Assembly (NCBI GenBank): GCA_903813345.2 | Contig: CAIIXF020000002.1 | Span: 4,008,001-4,072,000 of the forward strand | Reading direction: 5' to 3' | DNA length: 64,000 bases | From: Owenia fusiformis | Taxonomy: Eukaryota; Annelida; Polychaeta; Sabellida; Oweniidae | Shown here: one piece after another, positions 24,600-37,900 of the stretch | Layout of the letters: every line of letters begins with the position of its first letter | Numbering within the stretch: position 1 is the first letter of the stretch | Notes under the pieces: generated by a model | Told to the model about the DNA's origin: nothing | Seen by the model: only the letters and a program-made list of their open reading frames with translations | The model's database searches: none | Translations under genes and position numbers: made by a program

Positions 24600-26610
24600 A
24601 GCTTAACACATTTCATTGATTTTTTTAATTTAGAAATGTATGAGGGGGGCTTATTAAACTATATGCCCCTATCAAGGTGCTAATGTTTGAAGTTACATCT
24701 TAATTCAAATAAAGATGGCACTGTAATAACTAACTAAATATTAAATTAAAAACTTCTAAACTGCCATCTTTATGTGAAGCAAAGATATGTTCCACCAAAT
24801 AATAATATCCAAAAAACATCAGACATCAGACCACCTCAGAGATTTTGATAATTTTTAGGATTAACCTAGAAAAAGCAAATATTTGGATTTAGAAGAATCA
24901 TCAATTGTAAAAAATAACAATAATATTTTTGGGTCATTTTTTCATACAAATTTTGGCATTAAGAACACATCTGTCAAGTTAGAGGTTTTTGTTCATTTTA
25001 TCGTAAAAATATTTTTATAGCCTGAACTGAAAGGCTAGTATTTTTTAGCTTAATTATAGTTCAGTTGCGAGCTACTTTTAAGAATCAGCAAATGTTGTAT
25101 GTTTTGTTGTTACCCATTTACAAATATTTAAAAAGTTTCTTTTAACTGAAAGTTTAAATTCAATGATTCTCTATGCAACTTAACATGATATTACAAGAGT
25201 AACTTATAGCCCCCTTTGATGCTAAAATTATTTCAAAATAGGGAAAACAACCCGATATTCAATTAATTATTCAAAAGATTTCAATTTAGGTACCGAAACG
25301 AGCACTGAGTCACTGTATAATAAATTGTTGAAACAAGCCACAGGCAAAATTCACACAGACTTGGCTCATTTTGAACTTGAAGTCTTCTTCGAGAGAGACA
25401 CTATTTTCATGAAGTGAAAATCAAATTAAAACACTAAGACTGTATTTACCAAACAATGTTGGAATCTTGGGAAATATTCAAAAATTATTACGAAAAGTAA
25501 CTTTTAGTAATCTTCAATCCGACAGATTTAACATAAACATGTAACACTGGAATACACTTCCTAAATATATCAATAAATTATAAGGAAGTCGCATGAATCT
25601 AATTATTTAGTGAGAAAATTAGGAACCACCAATCAATATTTTGGAAAGGGTGTGTAAAAATTCTAGTAATCTGACAATAATCCCGATGATCAATATTAAC
25701 CTAGGATATCTCTATGTATCATTTCCTACAGGCAAAACATCATGGCGGTCATGTTTTAAATTGCAAAATAGAGTGGAAAAGAGTGGAATTAGCAAGGAAT
25801 AAACTTCACACATAGAAAGTAAATACACTAAATTGTATAGAAATGCAAAAAAATTGGATACTTCAATCAAATTTTAGAAAGTTATTGAGTAAAATAAGCG
25901 AAAGCAGACGGCATTCAGCAAGGGTCGCTATGTATCAATAAGTACCTTGAACCAATGTCAATATAACATTAGGCTATTATATCACCAAAACATCTCATAG
26001 CGTAAGGATGTGGGGATGTTAAGATACAAACGTGCACCTAGATGGATTATTTCTTGTACAATCAAATTATTTTCTCACAAACAAAATCGTAATTGAGATG
26101 ACTTTAACTTGGAAGCATAAGGCTAGGTTTTGGAATTGTTTGTTTTAGACCAAACTAAAGTTAATATAATATTGAAAATAGATTAATGAATAATACTTCA
26201 ACAACTACGATTCAATTTTAAGTACAAAAGATTCAGGATTTTACAAAAAGGCACAACAAACGAATAATAAGATGGGGGTTAAAAAGCTGAGGAAACTACG
26301 AAATAGAAATGAGATCTTAGGGTAAGTAGCATAAAATAGTCTACATGTTTAAATATTTTTGGCTATCAGAATTAGTTTAACTTTCCCATGGTTGGTTTAG
26401 AATTAGTTGTTTCAAATTATTTCATTTTACAAAATTGGAATCACAGACTCTCGAATTAGGTTGAGATATTCCCCATTTGAAATTTCTGCCTTCTGTACCA
26501 GATGATGATGTTATATCATTAGATAAATAATTTATCCACCCTGACAACTAGTTCACCATTATAATCATAACAACCCTAATGAGGGACAATTTCAAATTCC
26601 ATTCATTCCT
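24600..26610. other. Intergenic, nothing recognised
   Basis: AT-rich DNA without supported genes or repeats. Confidence 0.45.
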
Positions 26611-26611
26611 T

Positions 26612-26804
26612 GGCCTCCTATGATGGGTCTAGAAGATGTGATTAGAAACGGTTACCATGGGTTACATAATACATCTGGTGTGTATTTTCTGTATGCTTTA
26701 ACCATTCCTAGGCCTCTTATGATGGGTCTAGATGTAATTAGAAACGGTTACCATGGGTTACACAATACATCTGGTGTGTATTTTCTGCATGCTTTAACCA
26801 TTGT
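26612..26804. repeat. ~99-bp direct tandem duplication
   Basis: Unit 1 (26612-26710) and unit 2 (26711-26804) share 'ggcctc.tatgatgggtctag', 'attagaaacggttaccatgg' and 'catctggtgtgtattttctg'. The open frame spanning both units repeats a peptide and is not considered a gene. Confidence 0.9.
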
Positions 26805-29800
26805 TAATTTCGTTTTCATCCTAATTTTGCAGTTTATGACATAATTACCGAATAAGAGCACAATGCTTATATTCTGTGGAGGAAATCAAAAACAAAAAAA
26901 TTAAGTAAATTCCTCATATTAATGAAAAAGATAACTTGAATAAATGAAAAATAAAAGGTAAATAGGGCATTTATCATTTCCTCAAACCATTCAAGCTCAA
27001 CTTCATCAAGAGCAAGGGAAAAATGTACAAATAAATGCTTTTTTATAAGTCCTTTTTCTAATGGCTGTCTTAAAGGCTGAGAGCGGGTATAAAAGGCAGA
27101 TGGAACAGCCCACAACAGCCAAATATGGCAGTTTAAATGTCTAGTTCAAACAAAATGAGAAAATTTTCAAACTTTCTACTATAACAAGATTGTTACCATG
27201 AGTTCCAAGCTCTTTTTTTGTTACAGAGGTTTGTGAAACTATCATGACTATAAATTTCAAATCAAAATCTAAAATATTTTTTAGTTTTTGTGAAATAAGA
27301 CAATTTCCTTTTTGTAAATATGCTCATTAGTATAACTGAAAATTTAAATTTCAACCAATGGTCATCTCTTATCTGTTTAGAAGTAAACAAACATAGCATT
27401 AGGCTGTAGCTCTCTTGTAGCATACCATGTGTTTCTGTATATGCTGGACATTTAAACTGGCCACATTAGCACTGATTGGTTGAATAGTGACAGCTTGATT
27501 AATAGCTTCACCCGGGTCCAAATCTCTGGGCCTTTAAGCATAAAAAGCATAAATATACAAAATCATTCCTGAAGTAAGAAGTTGGCTAATTTCTCCTATC
27601 CCAAGGCGAGATGCGTGATTAAATCTTTTATCTCATAACACATGTACTTATTGTAAAAACAATGTTTGCTTGATGAAACAATATATTTGATTAGATGGCA
27701 ATTAGATGTAAAACATCAAATGAAATACCAGGGGCTTGTTTAAGGATAATTTAGTGTCATTGACTATTATAAATGGGTTAACCATTATAGAGTAGGTAAT
27801 ACTCATTTTTTCATCATTTTGGTTTGCCAGACATCTTTTTACCTGCCAGTATGGAAAAGTCAAAATCAATGGTGGTGTGGGTATCACAATGTAAATAATA
27901 TGTATTAATATAAATATATTATGTCAACGTATTCTACAAAAAATGATAAAAGTAGAGGTGAATCATCAGAATGGAGGTAAATAGTGGATGTGACAATACA
28001 AAGAAGATTTAATGTGTCTTACATATCAAGCGTGATTGACAACCCTGAGTTACCCCCCCCCCCAATCTCTTGTACATAAACATATCTGGGGGAAATATAC
28101 TTGGGGGTGGGGGATGGGGGATGTTTCTATATTCACTCACATCACTATTTCAAAAACACACATGTACTTCTGAAATATTAGATATTCTCAATATTGGGTC
28201 TTCTGTATGTACATTTCTTTGTTTCCTATAAACTCCATTCTGCGATTCCTTTCATTACATAAAGCCATTCTGCATTTCTATTATTAAATAAAACCATTGC
28301 CCAATTACGCTTTGTCTTAATCATTCATATATAAAACCTAATTATCTCATAATTAATATGAGTAAGACCTCTTGCAGTGATTATAAGAATCTTCAAATTA
28401 TTGGAAACTTTATTGTTATGAAATATTAATTGAGATAACTGCCTTGAAAGTATCGTAAAAGCATGTGATGTAATGTTTGCTCATTTGATACGATCATGCC
28501 GTGATTGGTCAATATGTGCCGTGTGGCTATACATGTCTTAGGACGCTTTGAACTCTTGGGCCTGAAGTTTTTCAATCACGCTATATCTTAATCACCATAA
28601 AATATAAGACATAGGTTGATACAAACAAGAAAACTCATGTTGGTTTCTGGAGGGAAACATTTAAATTATTTGAGTTTTTAACTGCTGAAATATTTCAAGT
28701 AATACTGTTCCAACTTTTTGGGAGGGAAGGTAGATACTTTTGTAAACAATGACGCTGTAATAATATCAGAGAATCCTATAGATTTTTTAAAGTGCACGAT
28801 AATCAGAGTAAAATGTTATAATAGCAATAAGCTCTAAGTACAAAGAGGACTTTAATCAAGATAGAACACATATTAAAGAAATTCAATGAATAGAGAAAAT
28901 ACCTTTTTAAATAAGCATTTTAAATAAGGCTTAACAATTAAACATTTTACATTGATTTGGAAATCTTTTGAGCTTATACAACACATAAAAGGTAAGACAC
29001 TTCTGAAATTTTAAAATTAATACCAAGTAAAGTTTGGTATCTAAAATCTTAATCTTAATACTACAGTTTATTGTAAAGCCTTCAGAATTGGCTTAAACTG
29101 ACTTATTCCACTATTCATTTACATATATTTTTGATGTCTGTGCACCTGACTGTATAGTAAGAATGCATGTAGCATATGCCATGTGACAATTCTAGCATTT
29201 AGTAGTAATACTCTATTTCTTCCATAAAGATAACAGATAATCAATTTAATTCCTATGTTTTCATTCATATTTCCTTTAATTGGATATAATCCTATCGTGA
29301 TCAAAGGAACTGGAAAATAAAACCTGACTATAATTTAGTTGAATGAATCAAACCAAACTCCTACAATACTCAATATAAAAAATCATATTCCAAAAATAAA
29401 TATTTTTTTAGGCTCGAGTCAAGTCCTCAATTAGGAGTGACTGTTAACGCATCAATGGACACCCCCTCCCCCTTATACCCCTCCTCCCCTCCTCTGTCCA
29501 GCTGATAGACAATAACTATAATTTCATTTTTAAATCATTTTTAAACATTTTCCACACATGACTGAATCATCATATGGAGATGACCCAGTCAAATTAGCTA
29601 ATTAGTATTCAAATAAGAAGCTACCCTGATCTGTTTTACTGATAGTACAGGTTACTTCATAGGGAGCCAGAGGGCTACCAAATAGATGACATCCAACATT
29701 TAATACAAGGTAAAGCTAGAATCGCCAAATACGAAAGACTGATTTCTACACTGGTTTTGCTTGGAAAAGCTTAAATTAACTCATAACTAAAAGTAGTGGC

Positions 29801-30470
29801 ATTAAATAGACATTAATGCAGGTGACAATATCGTAAAATCATAAAACTTTAAGTTAAGTTTAAAATTATGCCTCAGTTTATGTGGTAGCCCTTTCTTTAG
29901 ATAGACACCTGATTCTCTTACATATACATTATCATATAAGGTTACATGTAAGTTGAAATATGACATTTCGTGTACTATAGAAAAGCAGAAAAGGAACATA
30001 TGGTTTTACACCTTGGGTAGACATGCACAAAGAAAAAGTGTTAAACATGTATTGCTATGTTATAAGTAATTTATAACATTTTTCTATGGAGTATTGAATG
30101 GTATATTGTACATTGGATTGTAAATTCATAATCTAAACCTACAATGTCGTGATTAATCATATATGGTCACAATAGGTAAGTCACAAAATTTTGTCAATTT
30201 TCAAAAGCAAATAAACAAAATATAATAAACATACACAAATATCATATTATACAGTAAAAGTCTATTTGTGTTATACCCATCTTCCTAACTTGATTGAAAA
30301 TGAGATAAAAATGAAGATAAACCAAAAGAAGTTTTATGATACTCAAATTCCCATGTTTGGGTGTCAAATTAGAATGATTCTTAGGGAATTGTGCATTTCT
30401 TATCTAATTTTACTTATTAATCATTGGCTTGATTTTATTATATTGTATAATCATAGATCAAAGGATGTAA
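26805..30470. other. Intergenic, mostly featureless
   Basis: A TATA-like TATAAAAGG sits in a locally GC-rich patch at 27088-27096 (+ strand), without a supported gene downstream. A C-run lies at about 28053. Nothing else recognised. Confidence 0.4.
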
Positions 30471-30471
30471 A

Positions 30472-31412
30472 CTCAAAATGTCTTTAGATTCATTTTGATA
30501 ACTACTAATATCAATAAAAACTCAACTCAAAATGTCTTTGATTCATTTTGAACTCGAATTGCTAAGAAAAACTCAACTCAAAATGTCTTTGATTCGTTTT
30601 GAGAACTCGAATTGCTAAGAAAAACTCAACTCAAAATGTCTTTGATTCGTTTTGAGAACTCGAATTGCTAAGAAAAACTCAACTCAAAATGTCTTTGATT
30701 CGTTTTGAGAACTCGAATTGCTAAGAAAAACTCAACTCAAAATGTCTTTGATTCGTTTTGAGAACTCGAATTGCTAAGAAAAACTCAACTCAAAATGTCT
30801 TTGATTCATTTTGAGAACTAAAATTGCTAAGAAAAACTCAACTCAAAATGTCTTTGATTCATTTTGAGAACTAAAATTGCTAAGAAAAACTCAACTCAAA
30901 ATGTCTTTGATTCATTTTGATAACTCAAATTGCTAAGAAAAACTCAACTCAAAATGTCTTTGATTCATTTTGAGAACTAAAATTGCTAAGAAAAACTCAA
31001 CTCAAAATGTCTTTGATTCATTTTGAGAACTAAAATTGCTAAGAAAAACTCAACTCAAAATGTCTTTGATTCATTTTGATAACTCGAATTGCTAAGAAAA
31101 ACTCAACTCAAAATGTCTTTGATTCATTTTGAGAACTAAAATTGCTAAGAAAAACTCAACTCAAAATGTCTTTGATTCATTTTGAGAACTAAAATTGCTA
31201 AGAAAAACTCAACTCAAAATGTCTTTGATTCATTTTGATAACTCGAATTGCTAAGAAAAACTCAACTCAAAATGTCTTTGATTCATTTTGAGAACTAAAA
31301 TTGCTAAGAAAAACTCAACTCAAAATGTCTTTGATTCATTTTGATAACTAAAATTGCTAAGAAAAACTCAACTCAAAATGTCTTTGATTCATTTTGATAA
31401 CTAAAATTGCTA
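30472..31412. repeat. 53-bp satellite-like array, ~18 units, with higher-order order
   Basis: Unit 'aaaaactcaactcaaaatgt...ttgctaag' repeats with an exact 53-bp period from 30567. Each unit has the inverted pair CTCAAAATG / CATTTTGAG around a 9-nt centre. Variants are ordered: four units with 'cgttttgagaactcgaattg' (A), then gagaactaaaattg (B) and gataactc.aattg (C) in the order BBC-BBC-BBC-B, then two gataactaaaattg (D). The first two units are degenerate. Confidence 0.95.
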
Positions 31413-32730
31413 AATGAAAGATTTAACTCAATGTACCTTTGATTTCTTTTGATATTAATTTGACTCAATTTAATTTCTATCAATAATTTGATAATAATCA
31501 AAACAAAAGTATTTGATCCAATTCGACATTAATATAAGCATAATGAAAACAAAAATGTGTCCCATTTGAAATGTTATACCTGAGACAATTAAAACTACTA
31601 ACTATCTAAAAATCACTATACAGTATAGCATCTGAATTAAATCCAAAATGATCAGTGCTTACAGTTTATCTATCATATCTTTTTCATCTTCCTCTTGTTC
31701 TCTCAAAAGCAAATATTGAACCGAATCAAAACAAACAGCTACAAAGATCACTTTAAGTGACTGGATTGTGTATGATTTAAGAAAATTACCATTCATGTAG
31801 GAAATCTGGAAAATTTGTGTATTCCATTATAACTTTGAAAAACTACCTCTCCATGTGATTAATTAAGGAGACAATAGGTAATTAAGGGTAATTATACTTC
31901 AATAATTGGTTCCCAGAAAAGGAAGTCTGGAACAGTTTTTGGAACTCAGCAAACTTGAGTTTGTTTATGTTCTGTATAATTCTTGTATTGTTATTGTTTA
32001 TAGGTTTAATTAATTTCATAATTGATTTTATACAAAAATATAATACTAAATGAAAAATAATGTTAAGAAATAAGTAATATTTTTCAAAAATATATTATGA
32101 ATGTTCCACATCACATTCGTAGCCAAATAATCAACTTTAAAATTGTAAACAAGATGGTCAAGGGGGGAAATTGAATATTAAATCTCTTTTCTAATTTTTC
32201 AACAGCTGAAGACAAAAAACAGGTGGATATATTATCAGGTTGATCACATATATATGTGATCAACATTTTATTCCAAAACATTGAAGAAAACTTCTTTAAT
32301 TATTCTATAATCTTTCTTTTTTAATCTCCAAGTTATCACTTTTCAACATGTGTTCAAAAAGAAAAATAGATTTTTAATCCACCCAATAAAAACACTGGGT
32401 TTAAAAAATGAATCAAACGTACCTAATTAATGGCTAATTATCTTATATTCTTTTTGGCTGGGTGTATTATAACTGTTATGATATAAATAAGCAGGACTGG
32501 ATCTAAAACAATTTAAATACAGTTATAATTCTGAAGAAGAGACACATCAAAAAGCATTGCAAAAAAATTAAAGTGAATTTCTAGTTCTGACACACTTGAT
32601 ATCAATATCCACATATATTGGAATATTTGGATATAATTCACGGATACACATAATGTAAACATCAACTGACAGTTGGAAAAAACATTGGATTAATATAATA
32701 TTAAGAAGAGTTTTAAAAGTTTAAAACAAT
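31413..32730. other. 5' flank of the gene at 32.7-41.9 kb
   Basis: AT-rich; contains a perfect 26-bp palindrome at 32239-32264. A TATA-like 'taatataatatt' lies about 35 nt before exon 1a. No other feature supported. Confidence 0.4.
32239..32264. repeat. Perfect 26-bp palindrome
   Basis: The half-site GTTGATCACATAT is followed immediately by its reverse complement. No spacer. It lies about 470 bp upstream of exon 1a. Confidence 0.9.
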
Positions 32731-32819
32731 ATGCCAAGAGTTAGGAAACAAATGGATTTACTACAACGGCATTCTGACAAGATGGTCTGGTCGTTGAATT
32801 TGTCACCTATCAGCCACAG
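32731..32819 (+). CDS. Candidate alternative first coding exon 1a
   Basis: ATG (A at -3) opens 29 codons plus 2 nt, ending CACAG followed by GTACTT, a fair 5' splice site. The peptide carries DKMVWSLNLS (32776-32805), which matches DKMVWSLDLS in exon 1b at 9 of 10 residues. The two DNA stretches differ at about nine bases, and every difference inside DKMVWSL is silent, which is strong evidence for coding. The exon ends in phase 2 with AG, exactly like exon 1b, and fits exon 2 (which supplies G to make Arg). It cannot be joined in frame to exon 1b by any good acceptor I see, so alternative use is the simplest model. Spliced via exon 2 and the terminal exon it gives 1,057 aa. Confidence 0.5.
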
Positions 32820-33269
32820 GTACTTTAACAAATATTTGTATTTATGATTTGTTAATGAAACTATGGGATTAAGATATACAAGTATATTAATATAATAGTT
32901 GTACAATATGAAAATGTCAGTATGATATCATTGACATATTTTGGGAGCATCCTTTGTGAATATTCAAGTATATTTGTATATTAATATATAAATGTCAGTA
33001 TGATATCAGTATTGATATATCTTTGGAGCATCCTTAACAGCTACAAAATTCAAAATCACTATGTCAAATTTTTCAGATTTTGCACATCGTGTATCTCATT
33101 CTTTGCAGCCAGTGTCCTGTTATCAAGTTTTCATAACTTTATCTTTATCAGTATTTAATGAATATTGTCCTAAGTTGACTTATAAAGTCTTAGAGGTGCA
33201 CTTTTCCAATTGACATTATAGATTCTCGTAGGAGTCCAAGGATTATCCAACCTGTAACTATTACATAAC

Positions 33270-33461
33270 TTAAAGTTCTTCCTTTTGCAAATATCCTTCT
33301 AAGTTCAATAAAGTATATTGAACAGCCCCCCAAAAAACATCAAACCCCTGTATATTTAATAGGAACATTGAGCCAATTCTGGGTACTTTGCACGGGACTG
33401 TACCTTCATCACCCATTGATAAATCTAGCAATGGATTACCACATTCACCTGAGAGATCTTC
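33270..33461 (-). CDS. Weak candidate terminal exon, unknown protein
   Basis: On the minus strand, 'atttgtcacag' precedes GAAGATCTC, a possible 3' splice site in phase 0. The 63-codon frame to a TAA has protein-like composition (EDLSGECGNPLLDLSMGDEG, then TVPCKVPRIGSMFLLN). No domain or partner exon is recognised. It could equally be chance or a fossil; its position inside an intron of the plus-strand gene does not help. Confidence 0.2.
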   Translation of the reverse strand, partial: EDLSGECGNPLLDLSMGDEGTVPCKVPRIGSMFLLNIQGFDVFWGAVQYTLLNLEGYLQKEEL

Positions 33462-34298
33462 CTGTGACAAATACATGTTAAATATGTCAATACAAAGTTA
33501 ATGGTAGTAAATACATAGGTAATCACGGTTGATCATTAATCCATGTGTTGTGATCATGTAATATTTCCTCTTTTCTTAATGTGTGACGTCAAGGACATAT
33601 AGATCCTTCAGTGGATGTAGTGTGTTTAATGGCGTAAATGGTGGGGCGGGGGGTGCAATCAAATGTAGGTAAAATTTTATGTCATGTGTTGATAAAAATC
33701 TTTTAAAAAAATTTGGATTGAATTATGATTTATCATATATAAATAAATTATTTGTCAAATAAACTATATGTTAGCCAAACTTAACAATGGTCTGAAAAAA
33801 TGAAGCCATTTTTTCAGGATGAATGTCAAAACTTCCTCAATTTTAAATGAAATGAAATTACTCAACTCAAAATGTCAAAATAACTGTGAAAGTTTGAAAG
33901 AACTTAATGTGTCAAAGAATCTTAAAATTAATCCCTACTCATTTTGCCACTCTAAAAAATAAAATTCACCTTTCTAAATTATACTTCAATTAAATTATTA
34001 ATAACATTTGAAATAAACAACAATTCAATTTTTTTTTATCTATTTATATTTTATAATACCTTGAAATTATGTTAAACTAGCTAACAAATAGATACTATTC
34101 AAGAAAAGAGTTTCTTCATAAACATCAAAATAAACAAGTATTGATGAAAAAACATTATTATAAACAATGGATTATAGAAGTAAGAATTCTACAAACTTGC
34201 ACCAGGAAGTAAAGGATCCCAAATAAGACCTTTTTTATTTATTTAATACCCTTATATATCCTTACAATCCAACATCCTGTTATGATACCATATTTGGG

Positions 34299-34306
34299 TA
34301 TAAAAT
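34299..34306 (+). promoter_or_regulatory. TATA-like box before exon 1b
   Basis: TATAAAAT lies 34 nt upstream of the exon 1b ATG. If it is used, the 5' UTR would be only about 5-15 nt, so either the leader is very short or the ATG is served by another promoter. Inference from sequence only. Confidence 0.3.
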
Positions 34307-34339
34307 ACAGAATGTATATTTTAAACCACACTCTAGAAA

Positions 34340-34959
34340 ATGAATTCAAAGAGAACACAAATACAAATTATGAGAGCAGTGATACCACGGTACAGAATTG
34401 TTTCTAATATTTCAGATTTAGATGACGTTTTCGACGAAGACAATGGCGAAACTGATATAGATATTTTTGATGATCATCACATTGGTGATTCACACCAAAA
34501 TGACCAAAATGATCAGTCAAGTAGGTGTCATTCATTTGTAAATGATGCCAATTTGACAAGCAGAACATATTCTTTTGACAGTACGGATTTGACCAATAAA
34601 CTGATATTTGACCTTGACCCACGGGTGAGATCGTTCAGCTGTGACCTTGACCATTATGGTAAAGGTCACAATATGGACAGCATTGCGGCTATTAAACAAA
34701 ATACACATAACTTGATTGACCTTGCTGATAAAATGGTATGGTCTTTAGACCTATCAGAAATACATTCTCTGAGTAAACAAAGTGTTGACGATAAAAATGA
34801 CATTGCCAAAGATAATGACAAACTTGCCAATGACTTCAAGAAATATGAAATATTAGAAACAATTTCTGGATTTAATAGTCACCATGGTAACCAGGAAACA
34901 AGCATATGGAACACAATTTCAACTGACATATCACATGACATGTCACATGACACATACAG
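34340..34959 (+). CDS. First coding exon 1b of the unknown Ser-rich protein
   Basis: ATG with A at -3 and an in-frame TAG two codons upstream. 620 nt, 206 codons plus 2 nt (phase 2), ending ACATACAG followed by GTAATG, a good 5' splice site. The product is acidic and polar, rich in Asp, Asn and Ser, without signal peptide or membrane segment. Visible motifs are ISDLDDVFDEDN (about residues 24-35), three RxxS sites (RCHSF, RTYSF, RSFSC), and DKMVWSLDLS (34727-34756) shared with exon 1a. With exon 2 and the terminal exon the summed length is 3,705 nt, exactly 1,235 codons including the stop. No known family recognised; likely intracellular and disordered. Confidence 0.75.
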
Positions 34960-37900
34960 GTAATGATATTCACAAAGCATTTTTTTCTTTTTGAGTAGAA
35001 TTCATTGGTCATTTTAAGTCTGAACTTTGTTAATATGGGGTCATTATACTCGATATAATTAGTCCTCGTCGATGGATTGTTGTTTACCATGACGTGCGAG
35101 ATGTTTTCATTGTGAAACATGAAAAGGTTATATGAAGGAATCTGAAGTGTGAGTCTACAATGTAAGATTGTAGCTAGGTGCAAAATACATTGTACAAATC
35201 ACAATATAACACAACCAAAAGTCTCTTGGCTTTGTGGGATCGTACTAAGTTAAAACTCAAGCTTTAAATACAACACAAAAGGGAAATATTTATCAAAAAC
35301 ATTTTGAAAGTTCAATGGACAATAGAAAATCAGACTTACATGCTATGAACCTTATTGACTTTAAAATGGGAGACCGCCTTTAAGAAATGGTAAAAACATC
35401 CGAGAAAGTAATTGGACACCCAACAAATATTTTTCAGTGCACTTTAAAATTTCAATGTCCGTGGATTCAAGAGTAACAAACCTGTCTCTCTACCAGGACA
35501 TACACACTACATTCTGTTTAATCTCCGATAAAAGGAAAAGCTAACAAAAATGCCACGAGAGCATCGGGAAAATTATTGAGCAGATTTCTTACTAAATACT
35601 ATATAGAAGCACTTCTAAAGGAAACCCTCCGAGTTATAAAAACAAATTAGTAAACAGCGTAAAACGTCAGAATAAAATATAGAAAATGAATGCATAATTC
35701 CACCTAGGATAAAGTTAGTGCACTCGACTTAAGTTTCTATACAGACAACTGTCATAAAAATGTTCAACTGAGCAAATAAAATATGACTGAAATTCTTAAA
35801 TTAGATACAAAATTTTCTGAATATGTAACGAAAAAGTTGTATGCTTAACATGGAGATTTTATATACAGTTATCACTATGGCTCATTACTGGAACTTTGGG
35901 CTTGGATTATCCTGGAAATTGGCTTAAGGTAGGGATTAACAGGCGATTTCCTCTTCTGTGCTAATCTAGGACAATCTCATTAGAAATTATTAATGAGGAT
36001 GACATACTTTAATTATATAAAATAAATATTGAGGTTCATTATTAATAACACATGATGCATTCAACTGTACACAATGAATCTAAATGATAGAAAGAAGCCA
36101 CGTCATGAAATTGTTTATTTCAAGTAAGTATAAAAGCAATGTAAATTCCATGATCAAAAACTGCAGATTTTCTTGTTTGTTACAAATATTTTTGGCTTTG
36201 TGAATCAAGTTGTTTTGAAGTAATGTTATTCAATTCCAATCGTGCACTTAAACTTTGAGGGGGAATGTGTCAATATCTTAGTTATTCAATGTTTCTCAAG
36301 TATTTGTATGCCTGATATAGATCTTGAGTTCTTGCTTGCTTGCATCAGTCCAAATTCTACTCAAGAGTTAGCTAAGGATCCTCAAAATAGTTTAGAGCAC
36401 TTGGTGAATGATACTTGCATGGTGCCTTTCTTGGAGATAAACACCATTCTTTGTTTGAAATGAATGATTACAAATAAAAGTTGGAATTTGAAGTTTTAAT
36501 GCCTTTCCATGGAGCCGAATCAATTTTGCACTTTTATTTGATATTACATGGGAAAACAACTAAAATGTAGCCACGTAGGTTTTTCTGAACGGTTTCGGGG
36601 TATGACGCCCTCAGGATACGCTCTCAAAGGGTCAACATATTTACTAAAGGGATCCGTGAAAGGGTTTATATCTAATGTTGTTGTTACAAATCACTCCCAA
36701 TATTGAAGTGATCAGAGTCCCTTTATACGCTGTGAAAGCGTAGGAAATTGATCCCATTCAATGGCGATACTTTCAACAAGGATTTCTAGGTTTAATTCCT
36801 AATGGTTTTGGTAAAGCACATAGAGTAAACATTGTTGAACTCCAATTGATGCAATTAAGGGTGAAGAACTAACATTCCCAACAATGAAACTTTCTCTAAA
36901 GTACAATAAATACCCGAACATTGATCTAAGCAAATTTTAGATAATTAGATCCAGTCTTGAAAATTAGGCATTTTTGTCTACCCGGAGGTCTTGCGCTATG
37001 ATGCAATTACCCAGAATGCTAAATTGGAAATTACAAATTATCGAAATACCAATATAAAGATAATGGACAATAGCATGTGAAATTTTAGCCAAATAGTGCA
37101 GATTGGAAAGCCCTTTGATGTATTCAGTATAATTTGAGCTTTTGCATGGGGCTAATTGAACATAATTGCAATACATGCAATTTGGGGCAAATTGATCAAA
37201 ACACTTTCTACTACTATCAACCAAATTACACAATATTACATTAGGAAAATTAGAAAATTGAAATAGGTATTGTTATACATGTGTGTTTAGTGCAAGCATT
37301 TGCTAAGTGAATGTAGCGTGAGAGAAGTCATGCTTTTAAAATGTTTTACTTTTTGTGGGAATTTGTTTCTGATGAGACATACTCAGAATGAGGATATCAA
37401 TCTTAGAAAAAGCAAGCACAGGTAAGAGTAAGAGAAAAACACATTAATTTTCTTAGCTCTACCCCTAGAGGAAATTCACGACTTAAGAAAATAAACAACT
37501 AGAAAATAACATAACATAATCATTACAGTAATATTATTAATACAGCTCAAGTTACATTTAATAAGCATAAAATGTTATTTCACAAGTTAAAACTGTTATA
37601 ACATAACTCAGAGTATCTTATTTAGGTATACAGGGTAAGGAAGTATCTTAGAAGTCAATTAAGGTTTTCTTAATGAAATGTTTACTTGGCGTAAAAGTTG
37701 GTTCAATAATAATCATATAAGAAGGATATTGAGGTCAGATGCTAAGCTAGATAGGTGCATTTTAATAAAAGTGGTAAATTATGTAATATTCTTTTTTCAC
37801 CTGCTCCCAAACATTTCAACTATTTGAAATATTAGAATAATTTTCATTTTAAGTTTAACACATGAAACAGATTGGTGAGATAAATATAAAATATTGAATT

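Larger units (their letters stand above)
32820..34339 (+). other. Intron/promoter interval between exons 1a and 1b
   Basis: Contains TATA-like GTATAAAATACAG (TATAAAAT at 34299-34306) 34-41 nt before the ATG of exon 1b, and a possible small minus-strand exon (33270-33461). Otherwise AT-rich non-coding. Confidence 0.45.

Noticed and set aside
27088-27096. TATAAAAGG as a promoter
   Set aside because: Good TATA match in a GC-richer patch, but no coding sequence follows on the same strand within reach.
36242-36463. 73-codon frame inside intron 1
   Set aside because: No splice sites in phase with exons 1b and 2 and no recognised domain; a transposon remnant cannot be excluded.
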